In this document: positions 18,351-27,793 of the stretch, piece after piece
Layout of the letters: each line of letters starts with the position of its first letter
How positions within the stretch are numbered: the stretch's first letter is position 1
DNA from: Clostridium sp. OF09-36
GTDB taxonomy: Bacteria; Bacillota; Clostridia; Lachnospirales; Lachnospiraceae
Direction: 5' to 3'
Length of the DNA: 64,000 nt
Assembly (NCBI RefSeq): GCF_003481985.1
Contig: NZ_QUMD01000013.1
Location: 1-64,000, forward strand
Translations under genes and position numbers: made by a program
Notes under the pieces: model-generated
What the model was told of the DNA's origin: nothing
Database searches by the model: none
Seen by the model: the letters and a program-made list of their open reading frames with translations, nothing else

Positions 18351-19223
18351 ATGAAGAAAAAACAATCTGCCATTTTAAAATGGCTTTTGCTGGCTGTATT
18401 TTTGCTGGCGGCCGGGTGCTTTTACAGCTGCAGCGGAGGCAGGACTTCTGGAGGGTGGGATCCGTCAGCAGATTCCATGGCGGAAGAAGCGCCAGAAGCT
18501 GCAGAAACAGCTTCCGGGCTCACGCAGGCAGGCGAGTCTGGAAATGCAGGGCGGTCTGAACAGGCAGGCGAGTTTGAAAATGCAGGCCAGTCTGAAACAG
18601 CAGAACAGTCTGGAAATACTGGTTTGGCTGAACCGGAAGGGCCGTCTGGGAACGCAGGCGCACCGGAACCAGCAGGCCAGTCTGGGAGCACAGAGGTATC
18701 TGGTGTGGCAGAACGATCAGAAAAAACAGACCAGAAGCTCTGCTACGTCTACCTCTGCGGAGAGGTCAATAACCCGGGTGTTTACACACTTTTAGAGGGC
18801 GCGCGGGTTTACGAGGCCATTGAACTGGCCGGAGGCTTTACCGGGGAAGCTGCGGAAAGCTGGCTGAATCTGGCAGAGCCGGTCTGTGACAGCATGAAGC
18901 TGGAGGTTCCGTCGAAGACTCAGGCAAAGGACCCGTTATGGCAGGCGAAGGCTCAGGCTGGCAGTGCGAAAACTTCAGGCGCTGCCGGAGCCGGAAATGG
19001 AGCCGGAGGTACGGACGGTGGAAGCCAGAAAATGCTGGTGAACATCAATACGGCTTCGCTGGAAGAGCTTATGACGCTAAAAGGCATTGGCGCTTCCCGG
19101 GCGGAGGACATTGTCCGCTACCGGCAGGAGGCAGGCGGTTTTACAAAAATTGAAGATATCATGAAGGTGCCGGGCATCAAGGACACGGCTTTTCAAAAAA
19201 TTAAAGATAACATTACAGTATAG
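18351..19223 (+). CDS. comEA: ComEA-like lipoprotein (SLBB plus helix-hairpin-helix)
   Basis: 290 aa. The N-terminus has a lipobox (LLAAGC), so the protein is probably lipid-anchored and not held by a transmembrane helix as in B. subtilis ComEA. A low-complexity stretch of Glu/Gln/Ser/Gly/Ala (about residues 40-125) with imperfect repeats acts as a spacer. An SLBB domain follows (CYVYLCGEVNNPGVYTLLEG), then a ComEA helix-hairpin-helix DNA-binding module (VNINTASLEELMTLKGIGAS). DNA uptake receptor is the inferred role; no other com genes are in view. Confidence 0.85.
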   Translation: MKKKQSAILKWLLLAVFLLAAGCFYSCSGGRTSGGWDPSADSMAEEAPEAAETASGLTQAGESGNAGRSEQAGEFENAGQSETAEQSGNTGLAEPEGPSGNAGAPEPAGQSGSTEVSGVAERSEKTDQKLCYVYLCGEVNNPGVYTLLEGARVYEAIELAGGFTGEAAESWLNLAEPVCDSMKLEVPSKTQAKDPLWQAKAQAGSAKTSGAAGAGNGAGGTDGGSQKMLVNINTASLEELMTLKGIGASRAEDIVRYRQEAGGFTKIEDIMKVPGIKDTAFQKIKDNITV

Positions 19224-19238
19224 GGAATAGGTGAGAAC

Positions 19239-19936
19239 ATGGCAAAGATTCTGGTGGTTGATGATGAAAAACTGATCGTGAAGGGCATTCGTTTCAGTCT
19301 GGAACAGGACGGAATGGATGTGGATTGCGCATACGATGGAGAAGAGGCAATCAATCTTGCGAAGCAGACGGAGTACGATGTTGTGCTTCTGGACGTCATG
19401 CTGCCGAAGTACGATGGCTTTGAGGTCTGTCAGGCAATCCGGGAATTTTCCGAGATGCCGATCATCATGCTGACTGCCAAGGGCGGGGATATGGACAAGA
19501 TCCTGGGACTGGAATACGGTGCCGACGATTATGTGACCAAGCCGTTTAATATTCTTGAGGTGAAAGCCCGCATCAAAGCGATCATGCGGAGAAATTCCAA
19601 GAAATCCGGTAAGGGAAAAGAGGCAGAGAACAAGATGGTCACTGCCGGGGACTTAAAGCTTGACCGTGAGGGCCGCCGGGTCTTTATCGGGGAAAAGGAG
19701 ATCAATCTGACGGCAAAGGAATTTGATCTTCTGGAGCTTTTGGTCTGCAACCCGAATAAGGTGTATTCCCGGGAAAGCTCCTGGCTCTTGTGTGGGGCAA
19801 TAAGGCATCAGAATCTGGCGATGTGCGCACGGTAGATGTTCATGTCAGACGTCTGCGCGAGAAGATCGAGCCAAGCCCGAGCGATCCGAAATACGTGCAT
19901 ACCAAGTGGGGCGTTGGATATTATTTTAGAGCCTAG
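19239..19936 (+). CDS. OmpR/PhoB-family response regulator (frameshift near 19778)
   Basis: About 232 aa once repaired. The receiver domain has acidic residues in VVDDEK, phospho-acceptor Asp in VVLLDVMLPKYDG and Lys in YVTKPFN. The C-terminal winged helix includes LTAKEFDLLELL. The frame breaks after SRES; one extra C (AGCTCC to AGCCTCC) restores LLALVWGNKASESGDVRTVD and the ending VHTKWGVGYYFRA. No histidine kinase is adjacent, although such regulators usually have one directly downstream. Confidence 0.87.
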
Positions 19937-19954
19937 AACAAGAGGTAGAGCAGT

Positions 19955-21419
19955 ATGGGACAGAACATATGGAAAAAACGTTGGAGACGACTGGATAATA
20001 CCGCAAAGATTTTTCCGGTCATCGCAAATGAAAATGTAAGCCAGGTATTCCGGATCTCGGTTACCTTAAAAGAAAAGGTGGACCCGGAGATTCTAAGCCA
20101 GGCACTGACAGACATCCTGCCGGAGATCCAGAATTTCCGGGTGAAGCTGCGCCGGGGGCTTTTCTGGTATTATTTTGAGGAAAACGACAGGATCCCGCAG
20201 GTAAAGCGGGAGAATACCTATCCCTGCCGGTTCATTGATCCGCATGGGAACCAGCGCTTTTTATTCCGGGTAACCTATTACGAAAAACGGATCAATCTGG
20301 AGGTATTCCATGCGCTGACAGACGGGCTGGGAGCGGTAAATTTCCTGAAGTGCCTGACCAGGCAGTATTTAAGACTGGCAGCGGGCGCTTCCCAGTTTAT
20401 GACCTGGGACGATGAAAACATCCGGAAACAGGAAGTATTCCATGTGCAGGACAGCTATTTAGAGCATGGTGACGACGGAAAGCCGCGCAGCTACAGTTCG
20501 AAGCCGGCCTATCAGCTGGAGGGGCATTATCTGCCGCTTGGAAGTGGCCAGGTTTTGCATGGTTATGTTCCGGTCAGCCAGCTAAAGAAGGTCTGCAGGC
20601 AGCATGGCGTAAGCATTACCAAATATCTGGCAGCAGCCTGATCTGGTCGATCTGGCAGGAATATTTAGGCGGAAGAAGCAGTAAGAGGGCGGTTGTTTTA
20701 AACCTGCCGATCAATCTGCGCGCTTTTTTCGGCTCCGATACCATGGCAAACTTCTTCGCCGTTACCATGATCGGCTGGCTTTTCCGCAATCCGGATATCC
20801 CATTTGAGGTACTGCTCCAGAAGGTTAGCAGCCAGATGGACAGAAAGATCGATAAAGAAAAGCTGGCGGAGAGCATTGCTTACAACGTTTCGAATGAGAA
20901 AAAGTGGTATCTGCGTGCCATTCCGCTCTTTCTGAAAGTTCCGGCACTTTCCTTGGTATTCCGCTTAAAGGACCGCGCCTACACCATGACGCTGTCGAAC
21001 ATTGGTCCGGTCTCCATGGAGCCGGAATATGCAGACTGATCGAGAGGTTCCATTTAATGATCGGGGTTTCCCGCCGCCAGCCGGTCAAATGTGCGGTGTG
21101 CGCCTACAAGGATGAAATGGTGATCACCTTTACCTCCGTGTTTGCGGACAGCCGTCTGCAGAAGCGGTTTTTTGGCAAGCTGAAGGAGGACGGTGTATCG
21201 GTCCGCTTTGAGGGAAATGACCTTTCTGCTGCGGCAAAACGGGAAATCTATCCGCGGATCCGCAAGGTACTGATCCGCCGGGGAGGCGCAGAGGAAAAGG
21301 CAACCCGCATGGCAAAGCAGGTAGGAAATACCGGAGTTGATGCGGCAAAGGGAATCCGTGATTATGTAAGCGGGCGCAGAAGCTGGAAAGAGGAATTGAA
21401 ACGGCGCCTGCATATATAA
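19955..21419 (+). CDS. Condensation-fold acyltransferase (alcohol acetyltransferase-like; two frameshifts)
   Basis: About 488 aa when repaired. The N-terminal half has the chloramphenicol-acetyltransferase/condensation-like active-site motif FHALTDGLGAVNF (HxxxDG). The frame breaks near 20638 (AAA to LIWSIW) and near 21036 (AD to LIERFH); one extra C at each CCTG or CTG restores the frame. The C-terminus is very basic (KRRLHI end). Related proteins are annotated as alcohol acetyltransferases; the true substrate is unknown. An HSL-type esterase follows, so the pair may act on the same ester-type product. Confidence 0.75.
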
Positions 21420-21428
21420 GCTTAGGAG

Positions 21429-21453
21429 TAACTGGGAAGGTACCAAACAGTTA
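21429..21453. repeat. Intergenic hairpin (TAACTG/CAGTTA)
   Basis: TAACTG and CAGTTA flank a 13-nt loop between the acyltransferase and esterase genes. A matching hairpin is found after ispA. Confidence 0.6.
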
Positions 21454-21495
21454 TGCTTAGAAAATAGGACAGGGCTTAAAAAGGAGTAGACTAGT

Positions 21496-22481
21496 TTGAA
21501 AAACAGAGAAATAAGCCTGCGTGGAAAACTGGTGCGGGACATGATGAAAAATATGATGGATTCCGCTATGGGGCACAAGATCCAGACGGGGGAATACCGG
21601 ATGGACCCTAAGGAGCCTGCATGGGTCTGCCCGCCGGATTACGAATACGAGATCATTGGTATGGAGCATTTTAAGATGGAGTATCTCCGTCCCACGGGGG
21701 TCTGTACCGGACGGGTTGTGCTGCAGCTTCACGGAGGCGGCTATATAGGTCCCATGAAGAATATTTACCGTGATTTTGCTGTACAGTATTCCAGAAGAAG
21801 CTTTGGTGGTGATGTGCTGACGGCCGATTACCGGGTAGCACCGGAATTCCCATACCCGGCTGCCCTTGAGGATGCCGTGGCGGCTTACCAGTGGCTGATC
21901 GGGGAAAAGCATTACGAGGCCGGTAAGATCGTGGTCGCAGGGGATTCGGCGGGCGGCGGTCTTGCGCTCGCCTGGTGATGTATCTGCGTGACCATGGAAT
22001 GGAGCTTCCGGCCGGAGTGCTGGTCATGTCTCCATGGACCGACCTGACCAACAGCGGGGCATCGTACCAAACGAATTTTGACCGGGATCCCCAGTTTGGC
22101 GGCACGACAGATAATATGCTGTTCCACAGCAGCTATATCGGTTCGGAAGACCCAAAGAATCCGTATATTTCCCCGCTGTTTGGCAGCTTTGAGAAGCTTC
22201 CGCCGGTCCTGTTCCAGGTGGGAAGTGAGGAGGTGCTCCTGGACGATACCCTGCGGGCGGCCGATAAGGTCCGCAAGGCGCATGGAAAGCTCCGGGTAAC
22301 GGTTTATGAGGGCATGTTCCATGTATTCCAGATGGCGCTGCGGCTGATCCCGGAAAGCCGGGATGCCTGGGAGGAGGTCGGCCGTTTTCTAGAGGTGATC
22401 TACCGGATCGAACGGAAAAAAGAAGGAAAAACCGTCAAACGGGTAAAATCCGGGCGGGAGAGAAGCAGGAGCGAAGCATGA
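21496..22481 (+). CDS. Alpha/beta-hydrolase esterase, HSL type (frameshift near 21971)
   Basis: About 329 aa. The oxyanion-hole motif LQLHGGGYIG and nucleophile elbow AGDSAGGGLAL place it in the hormone-sensitive-lipase family; the late FHVF supplies the probable catalytic His. The frame breaks after GLALA; an extra C (GCCTGG to GCCCTGG) continues as LVMYLRDHGMELPAGVLVMS. TTG is the start, with AAGGAG nine bases upstream. The gene overlaps rlmH by the ATGA arrangement, so the two are co-translated. The C-terminal 20 residues are Lys/Arg-rich. Confidence 0.85.
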
Positions 22482-22957
22482 AAATCACACTGGTGACAGT
22501 AGGAAAGATCAAAGAAAAGTTTTATACAGATGCAATCGCAGAGTATGCGAAGCGTCTGAGCCGGTACTGCAAGCTTGAGATCATCCAGGTGGCAGATGAA
22601 AAAACGCCGGATAAAGCGAGTGAAGCAGAAGAGCAGCAGATCAAGGAAAAAGAAGGAAAAAGGATCCTGGAGCAGATCAAGGACGGTGCGTTTGTCATTG
22701 CGCTGGCAATCGACGGAAAGATGCTCGATTCCGTGGAGCTGGCAGAGAAGATCGATAAGCTTGGAATTGGCGGCGTCAGCCAGCTGGTCTTTGTGATCGG
22801 TGGTTCTCTGGGGCTTTCCGAGGCCGTGCTGAACCGGGCCGATTACCGCTTAAGCTTTTCCAGAATGACATTTCCGCACCAGCTGATGCGGGTGATCTTA
22901 TTAGAGCAGATCTACCGCAGCTACCGGATCATCCATAAAGAGCCATACCATAAATAA
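22478..22957 (+). CDS. rlmH: 23S rRNA pseudouridine-1915 N3-methyltransferase RlmH
   Basis: 159 aa, exactly the family size. It methylates pseudouridine 1915 in helix 69 of 23S rRNA on assembled ribosomes. The SPOUT fold motifs are LVFVIGGSLGLS (SAM-binding knot) and SRMTFPHQLMRVILLEQIYR at the C-terminus. It overlaps the esterase stop codon. Confidence 0.97.
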   Translation: MKITLVTVGKIKEKFYTDAIAEYAKRLSRYCKLEIIQVADEKTPDKASEAEEQQIKEKEGKRILEQIKDGAFVIALAIDGKMLDSVELAEKIDKLGIGGVSQLVFVIGGSLGLSEAVLNRADYRLSFSRMTFPHQLMRVILLEQIYRSYRIIHKEPYHK

Positions 22958-22997
22958 GACTGAAAAAATAATAAATAAAATAAAAGAGGGGATTCAT

Positions 22998-23744
22998 ATG
23001 AAAAACTGGAAAAAACAGATCGCGCTGGCCGTAACAGCAGGTCTTCTGACCGTGATGGGGGCAGCTACTGCGTTTGCAGCCTCAAAAACCAGACTGGACA
23101 CCGTGACAGACCTTTACTGGGGCGATGACGGAACTACAGCCAACTGGGAAAAGATAGACGATGCTTACCAGTATGAGGTCCGTCTCTACTGCAATGAAAG
23201 CCAGGTGGAGAGCATCAAGACGAAGAAGGACTCTTTTGACATGGAAAAAAAGATGACAAAAGAAGGCGATTATACCTTCCGGGTACGTGCGCTGGCGAAA
23301 TCGAATTCCAAGGAATTCACGGATGGTTACTGGTCTGAGGATTCTGAGGAAACCTATGTTTCAGCAGACTTTGCGGATATGATCAAGAATGGTGGAAGCA
23401 CCTCCCAGTTAAAGAATGGCGGACCGGGTAAAAAAGAAGACGGGTCAACTGCGGAGGAGAAAGAGGCTTCTATCGTACGCCAGGCAAAATGGATCCAGGA
23501 GGATGGAAGCGGACGCTGGTGGTACCAGAATGCGGACGGAAGCTATCCGAAGGGTGGCTGGTGGCAGGAGCCTGCAACCGGAACCTGGTATTTCTTCGAT
23601 ACACAGGGATATATGCAGACTGGCTGGATCGACTGGAATGGAAGCCGTTATTACTGCACAGGAAGCGGAGCCATGGCAGTCGGGGAATACACCATTGACG
23701 GTGCCGCTTACCGTTTTGATGCTTCCGGGGCACTGCAGCAGTAA
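22998..23744 (+). CDS. Secreted protein with C-terminal cell-wall-binding repeats
   Basis: 248 aa. It has a signal peptide (LAVTAGLLTVMGAATAFA), then a fibronectin-III-like region (about residues 33-120, with YQYEVRLYCN and YTFRVRALAK), a charged linker, and choline-binding-type repeats rich in Trp and Gly (GRWWYQNADGSYPKGGWW, TGTWYFFDTQGYMQTGW, GSRYYCTGSGAM). No catalytic domain is visible, so it is likely a surface adhesin or scaffold. It begins behind GAGGGG. Confidence 0.8.
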   Translation: MKNWKKQIALAVTAGLLTVMGAATAFAASKTRLDTVTDLYWGDDGTTANWEKIDDAYQYEVRLYCNESQVESIKTKKDSFDMEKKMTKEGDYTFRVRALAKSNSKEFTDGYWSEDSEETYVSADFADMIKNGGSTSQLKNGGPGKKEDGSTAEEKEASIVRQAKWIQEDGSGRWWYQNADGSYPKGGWWQEPATGTWYFFDTQGYMQTGWIDWNGSRYYCTGSGAMAVGEYTIDGAAYRFDASGALQQ

Positions 23745-23757
23745 ATAAAAACCGGTT

Positions 23758-23782
23758 GCTGTTTGTGCAGCGCATAAGCAGC
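23758..23782. repeat. Intergenic hairpin (GCTGTT..AAGCAGC)
   Basis: GCTGTTTGTGC pairs imperfectly with GCATAAGCAGC after the cell-wall-binding protein gene. It is a member of the repeated hairpin group. Confidence 0.55.
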
Positions 23783-23810
23783 TAAAAATAAAAGAACACA
23801 GACAAGGTCC

Positions 23811-23862
23811 GGGTATAAATCACCCCTTCCCTCATATATATTATGTAGGGGAGGGGTGATTT
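23811..23862 (+). promoter_or_regulatory. Sigma-E-like promoter nested in a hairpin covering the spoIIIAA ribosome site
   Basis: GTATAAAT and CATATATT, about 15 bp apart, resemble the sigma-E -35 and -10 elements. A 16-bp inverted repeat (23817-23832 with 23847-23862, one mismatch) surrounds the -10 region, and its right arm AGGGGAGGGGTGATTT is the spoIIIAA ribosome binding site. A sigma-E transcript starting near 23847 would lack the left arm. Confidence 0.5.
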
Positions 23863-24828
23863 TTGGATAAGCGGGAAGAACTGATCAAAATCTTTTCAAA
23901 AGATATTCGGGTGATCTTAAAGCAGGTCATGGTGGATTTCGACCAGGTGCAGGAAATACGCCTGCGGGTCCATGCACCGCTTCTGATGATCTGCAACAAC
24001 CGGGAGTATTACATCACACCGGAAGGAAATTTAAGCATGAAGGCAGAGGAAGCGTATCTCGTGACAAGGGAAGCGCTGAAGGAAACCCTGGATTATATGA
24101 GCAGCTATTCCTTATACGCATTTGAGGAGGAGATCAGGCAGGGCTTTATCACGATCCAGGGTGGGCACCGCATTGGCATTGCAGGAAAGACCATCACCGA
24201 TGGACATGGCATCCGGAGCATGAAGTTTATTTCTTTCATCAATGTAAGGCTTTCGCATCAGGTAAAGGGCTGTGCAGCGGCAGTGCTTCCGTATCTGTAT
24301 GACCGGGACATGATCTTCCATACACTGATCATTTCACCGCCGCGGTGCGGAAAGACCACGCTCCTTCGGGATATCATCCGGCAGGTATCAAACGGGAGTC
24401 CGGAACATGCGGGACTGACCATCGGGGTGATCGATGAGCGGTCTGAGATCGGAGCCTGCTACCAGGGAATCCCACAGAATGAGCTGGGGATCCGGACCGA
24501 TATCCTAGACTGCTGTCCCAAGGCACAGGGAATGATGATGCTGATCCGGACGATGTCCCCCCAGGTGATCGCGGTGGATGAGATCGGAAGCCGGGAGGAT
24601 CTGGAGGCGATCGAATACGTAATGAACTGCGGCTGCAAGCTGGTGGCGACCGTACATGGAAGCTCCATTGAGGACATTAAGCAAAAACCGGTCCTCAGGA
24701 AAATGGTCCTCGAAAAATGGTTTGAGCGTTATGTGATCCTGAATAACAGGGGAAAGGTAGGCAATATCGGGGAAATCTACGATTCCAGGGGCTGCAGGCT
24801 GTACCCGGTGGGAGGTGAATGCTTTTGA
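23863..24828 (+). CDS. spoIIIAA: Stage III sporulation protein AA
   Basis: 321 aa ATPase of the mother-cell SpoIIIA-SpoIIQ channel, related to secretion ATPases. Walker A is SPPRCGKTTLLRD, Walker B region IAVDEIGS, and an N-terminal domain includes LDYMSSYSLYAFEEE. The start is TTG directly after a purine-rich ribosome site. It is the first gene of an intact eight-gene operon. Confidence 0.97.
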   Translation: MDKREELIKIFSKDIRVILKQVMVDFDQVQEIRLRVHAPLLMICNNREYYITPEGNLSMKAEEAYLVTREALKETLDYMSSYSLYAFEEEIRQGFITIQGGHRIGIAGKTITDGHGIRSMKFISFINVRLSHQVKGCAAAVLPYLYDRDMIFHTLIISPPRCGKTTLLRDIIRQVSNGSPEHAGLTIGVIDERSEIGACYQGIPQNELGIRTDILDCCPKAQGMMMLIRTMSPQVIAVDEIGSREDLEAIEYVMNCGCKLVATVHGSSIEDIKQKPVLRKMVLEKWFERYVILNNRGKVGNIGEIYDSRGCRLYPVGGECF

Positions 24829-25355
24829 GTATGCAGGGATGGATGAAGCTTTTGGGAGCTGCCTGTATTTTATGGGGAGCGGCAGGCTGCGGGATCTGGT
24901 TTGCAGGCCATTACCGCAAACGTATCGCAGAGCTGGAACAGCTAAAGCAGATGGTGTTCCTCTTGAAAGGACAGATATTATATGCCAGTGCACCGCTTCC
25001 GGAGGCGCTGGAAACGGTGGGAAAACGCTCTGGTGGGGCACTGGGAAGCCTGTTTCTGGAGACAGCTGCCAGCCTGGCAGAAAAACCAGGAGAACCATTT
25101 AACAGTATCTGGAAGGAGGCGGTCCTTCGCATGAACGATACGGCACTTTCCAAGACGGACAGGCAGACTTTGGCTGCACTGGGAGAGCATCTTGGCTTTT
25201 TAGACCGGGAAACCCAGGAACGCACGCTGCTTCTTTATCTGGAGCAGGTCGATGCAGAGCTTGGGGTCCTTCGGGAGCACAGGCAGGAGCGCTGCCGTCT
25301 TTATACGAGCCTTGGAATCATGGGAGGCTTGTTTCTGGCTGTGATCCTGGTCTGA
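24825..25355 (+). CDS. spoIIIAB: Stage III sporulation protein AB
   Basis: About 176 aa. One N-terminal and one C-terminal transmembrane helix (LGAACILWGAAGCGIWFA, IMGGLFLAVILV) flank a helical domain that resembles GspF-type platform proteins. I prefer the TTG eight bases after GGAGGT; an ATG two codons earlier is too close to that site. It overlaps the end of spoIIIAA. Confidence 0.93.
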   Translation: MSMQGWMKLLGAACILWGAAGCGIWFAGHYRKRIAELEQLKQMVFLLKGQILYASAPLPEALETVGKRSGGALGSLFLETAASLAEKPGEPFNSIWKEAVLRMNDTALSKTDRQTLAALGEHLGFLDRETQERTLLLYLEQVDAELGVLREHRQERCRLYTSLGIMGGLFLAVILV

Positions 25356-25367
25356 TGGAGGGTACCT

Positions 25368-25562
25368 ATGGGGGTAAATCTGATTTTCCGAATTGCCGCA
25401 GTTGGGATCCTGGTATCGGTGATCTGCCAGGTCCTCCGGCACAGCGGACGGGAAGAACAGGCATTTCTGACCAGTCTGGCCGGCCTTGTGCTGGTGCTGT
25501 TCTGGCTGGTGCCGTACATTTATGATCTATTTGAAACCATGAAAAATCTGTTTGCATTATAG
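25368..25562 (+). CDS. spoIIIAC: Stage III sporulation protein AC
   Basis: 64 aa, two transmembrane helices (IFRIAAVGILVSVICQV and FLTSLAGLVLVLFWLVPYI), matching the family in size and pattern. It is preceded by GGAGGGTACC. It is a membrane part of the SpoIIIA-SpoIIQ feeding-tube complex. Confidence 0.95.
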   Translation: MGVNLIFRIAAVGILVSVICQVLRHSGREEQAFLTSLAGLVLVLFWLVPYIYDLFETMKNLFAL

Positions 25563-25570
25563 GGGGCGGC

Positions 25571-25957
25571 ATGACAGTTGTAACGGCAGGGATCATCGGG
25601 ATCATGACAGTGCTTTTTGCAGTCCAGCTAAAAAGCCTGAAGGGAGAATACGGGATATATCTGGTGATGGCTGCGGCCTGTGTGATCTTTTTCTACGGAA
25701 GTATGAGATTAAAGGGAATCCTGGATGGACTGCAGAAAATACAGGAGCTGATCCGCATCAATCCGGTGTATCTGAATACGCTCCTGAAGATGACAGGGAT
25801 TACCTACATCGCGGAGTTTTCCTCCGGAATCTGCAAGGATGCCGGGTATGGCGCACTGGGCAGCCAGATTGAAATTTTCGGAAAGCTCTCCATTCTGGCT
25901 GTGAGCCTTCCGGTGATCCTGGCCCTGTTGGATACGCTGCAGGGACTTCTGACATGA
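25571..25957 (+). CDS. spoIIIAD: Stage III sporulation protein AD
   Basis: 128 aa with four predicted membrane helices, beginning TVVTAGIIGIMTVLFAVQLK. The C-terminal region (ITYIAEFSSGICKDAGYGAL) is highly conserved in the family. It overlaps spoIIIAE by four bases. Confidence 0.95.
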   Translation: MTVVTAGIIGIMTVLFAVQLKSLKGEYGIYLVMAAACVIFFYGSMRLKGILDGLQKIQELIRINPVYLNTLLKMTGITYIAEFSSGICKDAGYGALGSQIEIFGKLSILAVSLPVILALLDTLQGLLT

Positions 25958-27153
25958 GACGGCAGGTATGCAGAGGCTGCATCCTGCTTCTCGTGTTTTT
26001 GGGGCTTTTGCTTTCTCCTTATGGGCGTGCCTGGGCGATGGAGATGCATGCGGAAGCCGTGAAAACGCAGGAAGCGGCAGAGTCTGCACTTGTGTGGGAC
26101 GGGCTTACCGGAATGGAAGAGATTGAGGCGTACTTAAAGCAGGAATTGAAAACCTCCGGGCGGCAGGCTTCGTTTCGGGAGCTTTCAGAGACATTGGCAG
26201 CAGGGAATACAAAGGAGCTGCTTTCTTATTGTATGGAGGCACTTAGACAAGAGCTTTTGGGAGAACTGCAGGGGAAAAACCGTATGGCGGGACGGCTTCT
26301 GGCATTGGGCCTTTTCGGAGCCCTATTTGCCGGCTTTTCCGATGTGTTTTCCGGCGGACAGATGGCAGAAACCGGATTTTTCCTGACCTATCTGCTGGCA
26401 TTTGCGATCCTTGCTGCCGTGTTTGGGGAGAGTGCAGGGGCCGCGGCGAAGGTGCTGGAACGCCAGATCCAGTTTATGAAGGTTCTGATTCCGTCCTATT
26501 TTGCGGCAGTGGTCTGGTCTGGTGCAGGGCTTTCCTCGGCTGCATGGTATGAGGCCGCCCTGTTTCTGATCGCAGGGGTGCAAAGGCTGTATGCAGGGCT
26601 GCTGCTTCCCCTTGTGCGGATTTATTTTCTGGCGGTAGTGGCAGGTTCTATGACCAGGGAGGATATGCTGTCTAAGCTGCTGGAGCTTTTTAAGACCGGG
26701 ATTTTGTGGGCAAGCCGGTCGCTGATCGGTCTTGTGATCGGCTTTCAGCTGATCCAGGGGATGGTGCTTCCCTATGCGGATTCTATCAGGAATGCCGGGG
26801 TCCAGCGCCTTTTGCAGGCAATTCCGGGTGTTGGGGATGGGGCAGGTGCACTTACAAAGCTGATGCTTGGCTCCGGTGTGCTGATCAAAAATACGCTGGG
26901 GGCCGCAGCAGTCCTGGTTTTGTTCCTGCTTTCTGTCTGGCCGCTGGCAAGGCTGTTTGTGCTGTATCTGATTTACCGTGGGGTAGCGGCTGTGCTGCAG
27001 CCGGTGGCAGACAAGCGTCTGGTGGCCTGCATTGGCGGGGCCGCGGAGGCACAGAAGCTGCTTCTGACGGTAGCGGCATCAGGTTTTTTATTGTTTGCTG
27101 TGACCCTGGCGCTGATCTGCCAGGGAACCAATGCAGCATATCTGGCATCCTGA
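25954..27153 (+). CDS. spoIIIAE: Stage III sporulation protein AE
   Basis: 399 aa polytopic membrane protein with an N-terminal signal-like segment, a soluble stretch of about 80 residues and several long helices. The region VRIYFLAVVAGSMTREDMLS and AIPGVGDGAGALTKLMLGSG are typical of the family, which resembles export-apparatus permeases. Translationally coupled to spoIIIAD. Confidence 0.95.
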   Translation: MRRQVCRGCILLLVFLGLLLSPYGRAWAMEMHAEAVKTQEAAESALVWDGLTGMEEIEAYLKQELKTSGRQASFRELSETLAAGNTKELLSYCMEALRQELLGELQGKNRMAGRLLALGLFGALFAGFSDVFSGGQMAETGFFLTYLLAFAILAAVFGESAGAAAKVLERQIQFMKVLIPSYFAAVVWSGAGLSSAAWYEAALFLIAGVQRLYAGLLLPLVRIYFLAVVAGSMTREDMLSKLLELFKTGILWASRSLIGLVIGFQLIQGMVLPYADSIRNAGVQRLLQAIPGVGDGAGALTKLMLGSGVLIKNTLGAAAVLVLFLLSVWPLARLFVLYLIYRGVAAVLQPVADKRLVACIGGAAEAQKLLLTVAASGFLLFAVTLALICQGTNAAYLAS

Positions 27154-27199
27154 TGAAGCAATTTTAATATGTTTGAAAATGGCAGAAGGAGGCGTGCGT

Positions 27200-27793
27200 G
27201 TGGCAGCAGTTTATGAATGGATCCGGAACCTGACTGCATTTTTTTTGTTTTTGTCGGTGCTGGAAAATCTGCTGCCGGGAGATAAGTATGGAAAATATAT
27301 CCGGTTGTTTGCGGGAATGGTCCTGGTCCTTCTGGCAGTGGAGCCCTTTGCAGAGAGCTCTGGCCTGGAGGAAATCCTGGCACGCAGCTATGAGGGCCTG
27401 ATTGTCCGGGAAGAAGCCGGGCAATTGCCGGACGGACTGGATGCGGCGGGGGAAGAGCGCATGGAGCATCTTCTGGCACAATACGAGGAGGCGGTCGGTC
27501 AGGATGTCCGGAGACTGGCAGAAGACTGCGGGCTTTCCCTTCTTTCCTGCAGGGTACAGATCGGCAGGAAGGAGGACGGGGAAAGCTTTTGCAAGGTCAT
27601 GCGGATCTTTGCAGTACTTCCGGCGCAGTCTGACACAGACAAAGAAAAACAGCTGTCAAACAAGATTCAGGAGTATTATGGGCTGGAGGAGCGGTATGTG
27701 GAAATTGAAATTGCCGCAGGGGAGAGACCGGTGGATCTTTCTGCTGACGGTGGGGGTGATCCTGTGCATTCTGACATTTCCGGCAGGGAATAA
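27200..27793 (+). CDS. spoIIIAF: Stage III sporulation protein AF
   Basis: About 197 aa. Two N-terminal membrane helices (WIRNLTAFFLFLSVLENLLP and LFAGMVLVLLAVEPF) precede a ring-forming-like soluble domain. I start it at the second GTG, eight bases after AGGAGG; a longer frame extending back into spoIIIAE lacks a good site. It overlaps spoIIIAG. Confidence 0.92.
   Translation: MAAVYEWIRNLTAFFLFLSVLENLLPGDKYGKYIRLFAGMVLVLLAVEPFAESSGLEEILARSYEGLIVREEAGQLPDGLDAAGEERMEHLLAQYEEAVGQDVRRLAEDCGLSLLSCRVQIGRKEDGESFCKVMRIFAVLPAQSDTDKEKQLSNKIQEYYGLEERYVEIEIAAGERPVDLSADGGGDPVHSDISGRE

Noticed and set aside
18541..18720. Repeats in the ComEA gene considered as CRISPR or minisatellite
   Set aside because: They are irregular, in frame, have no constant spacer, and encode a Gln/Glu/Ser-rich linker.
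27402..27695. Longer N-terminus for spoIIIAG
   Set aside because: That part lies within spoIIIAF in another frame and has no membrane or ring-domain features; the ATG with GGAGG at 27696 gives the normal protein.
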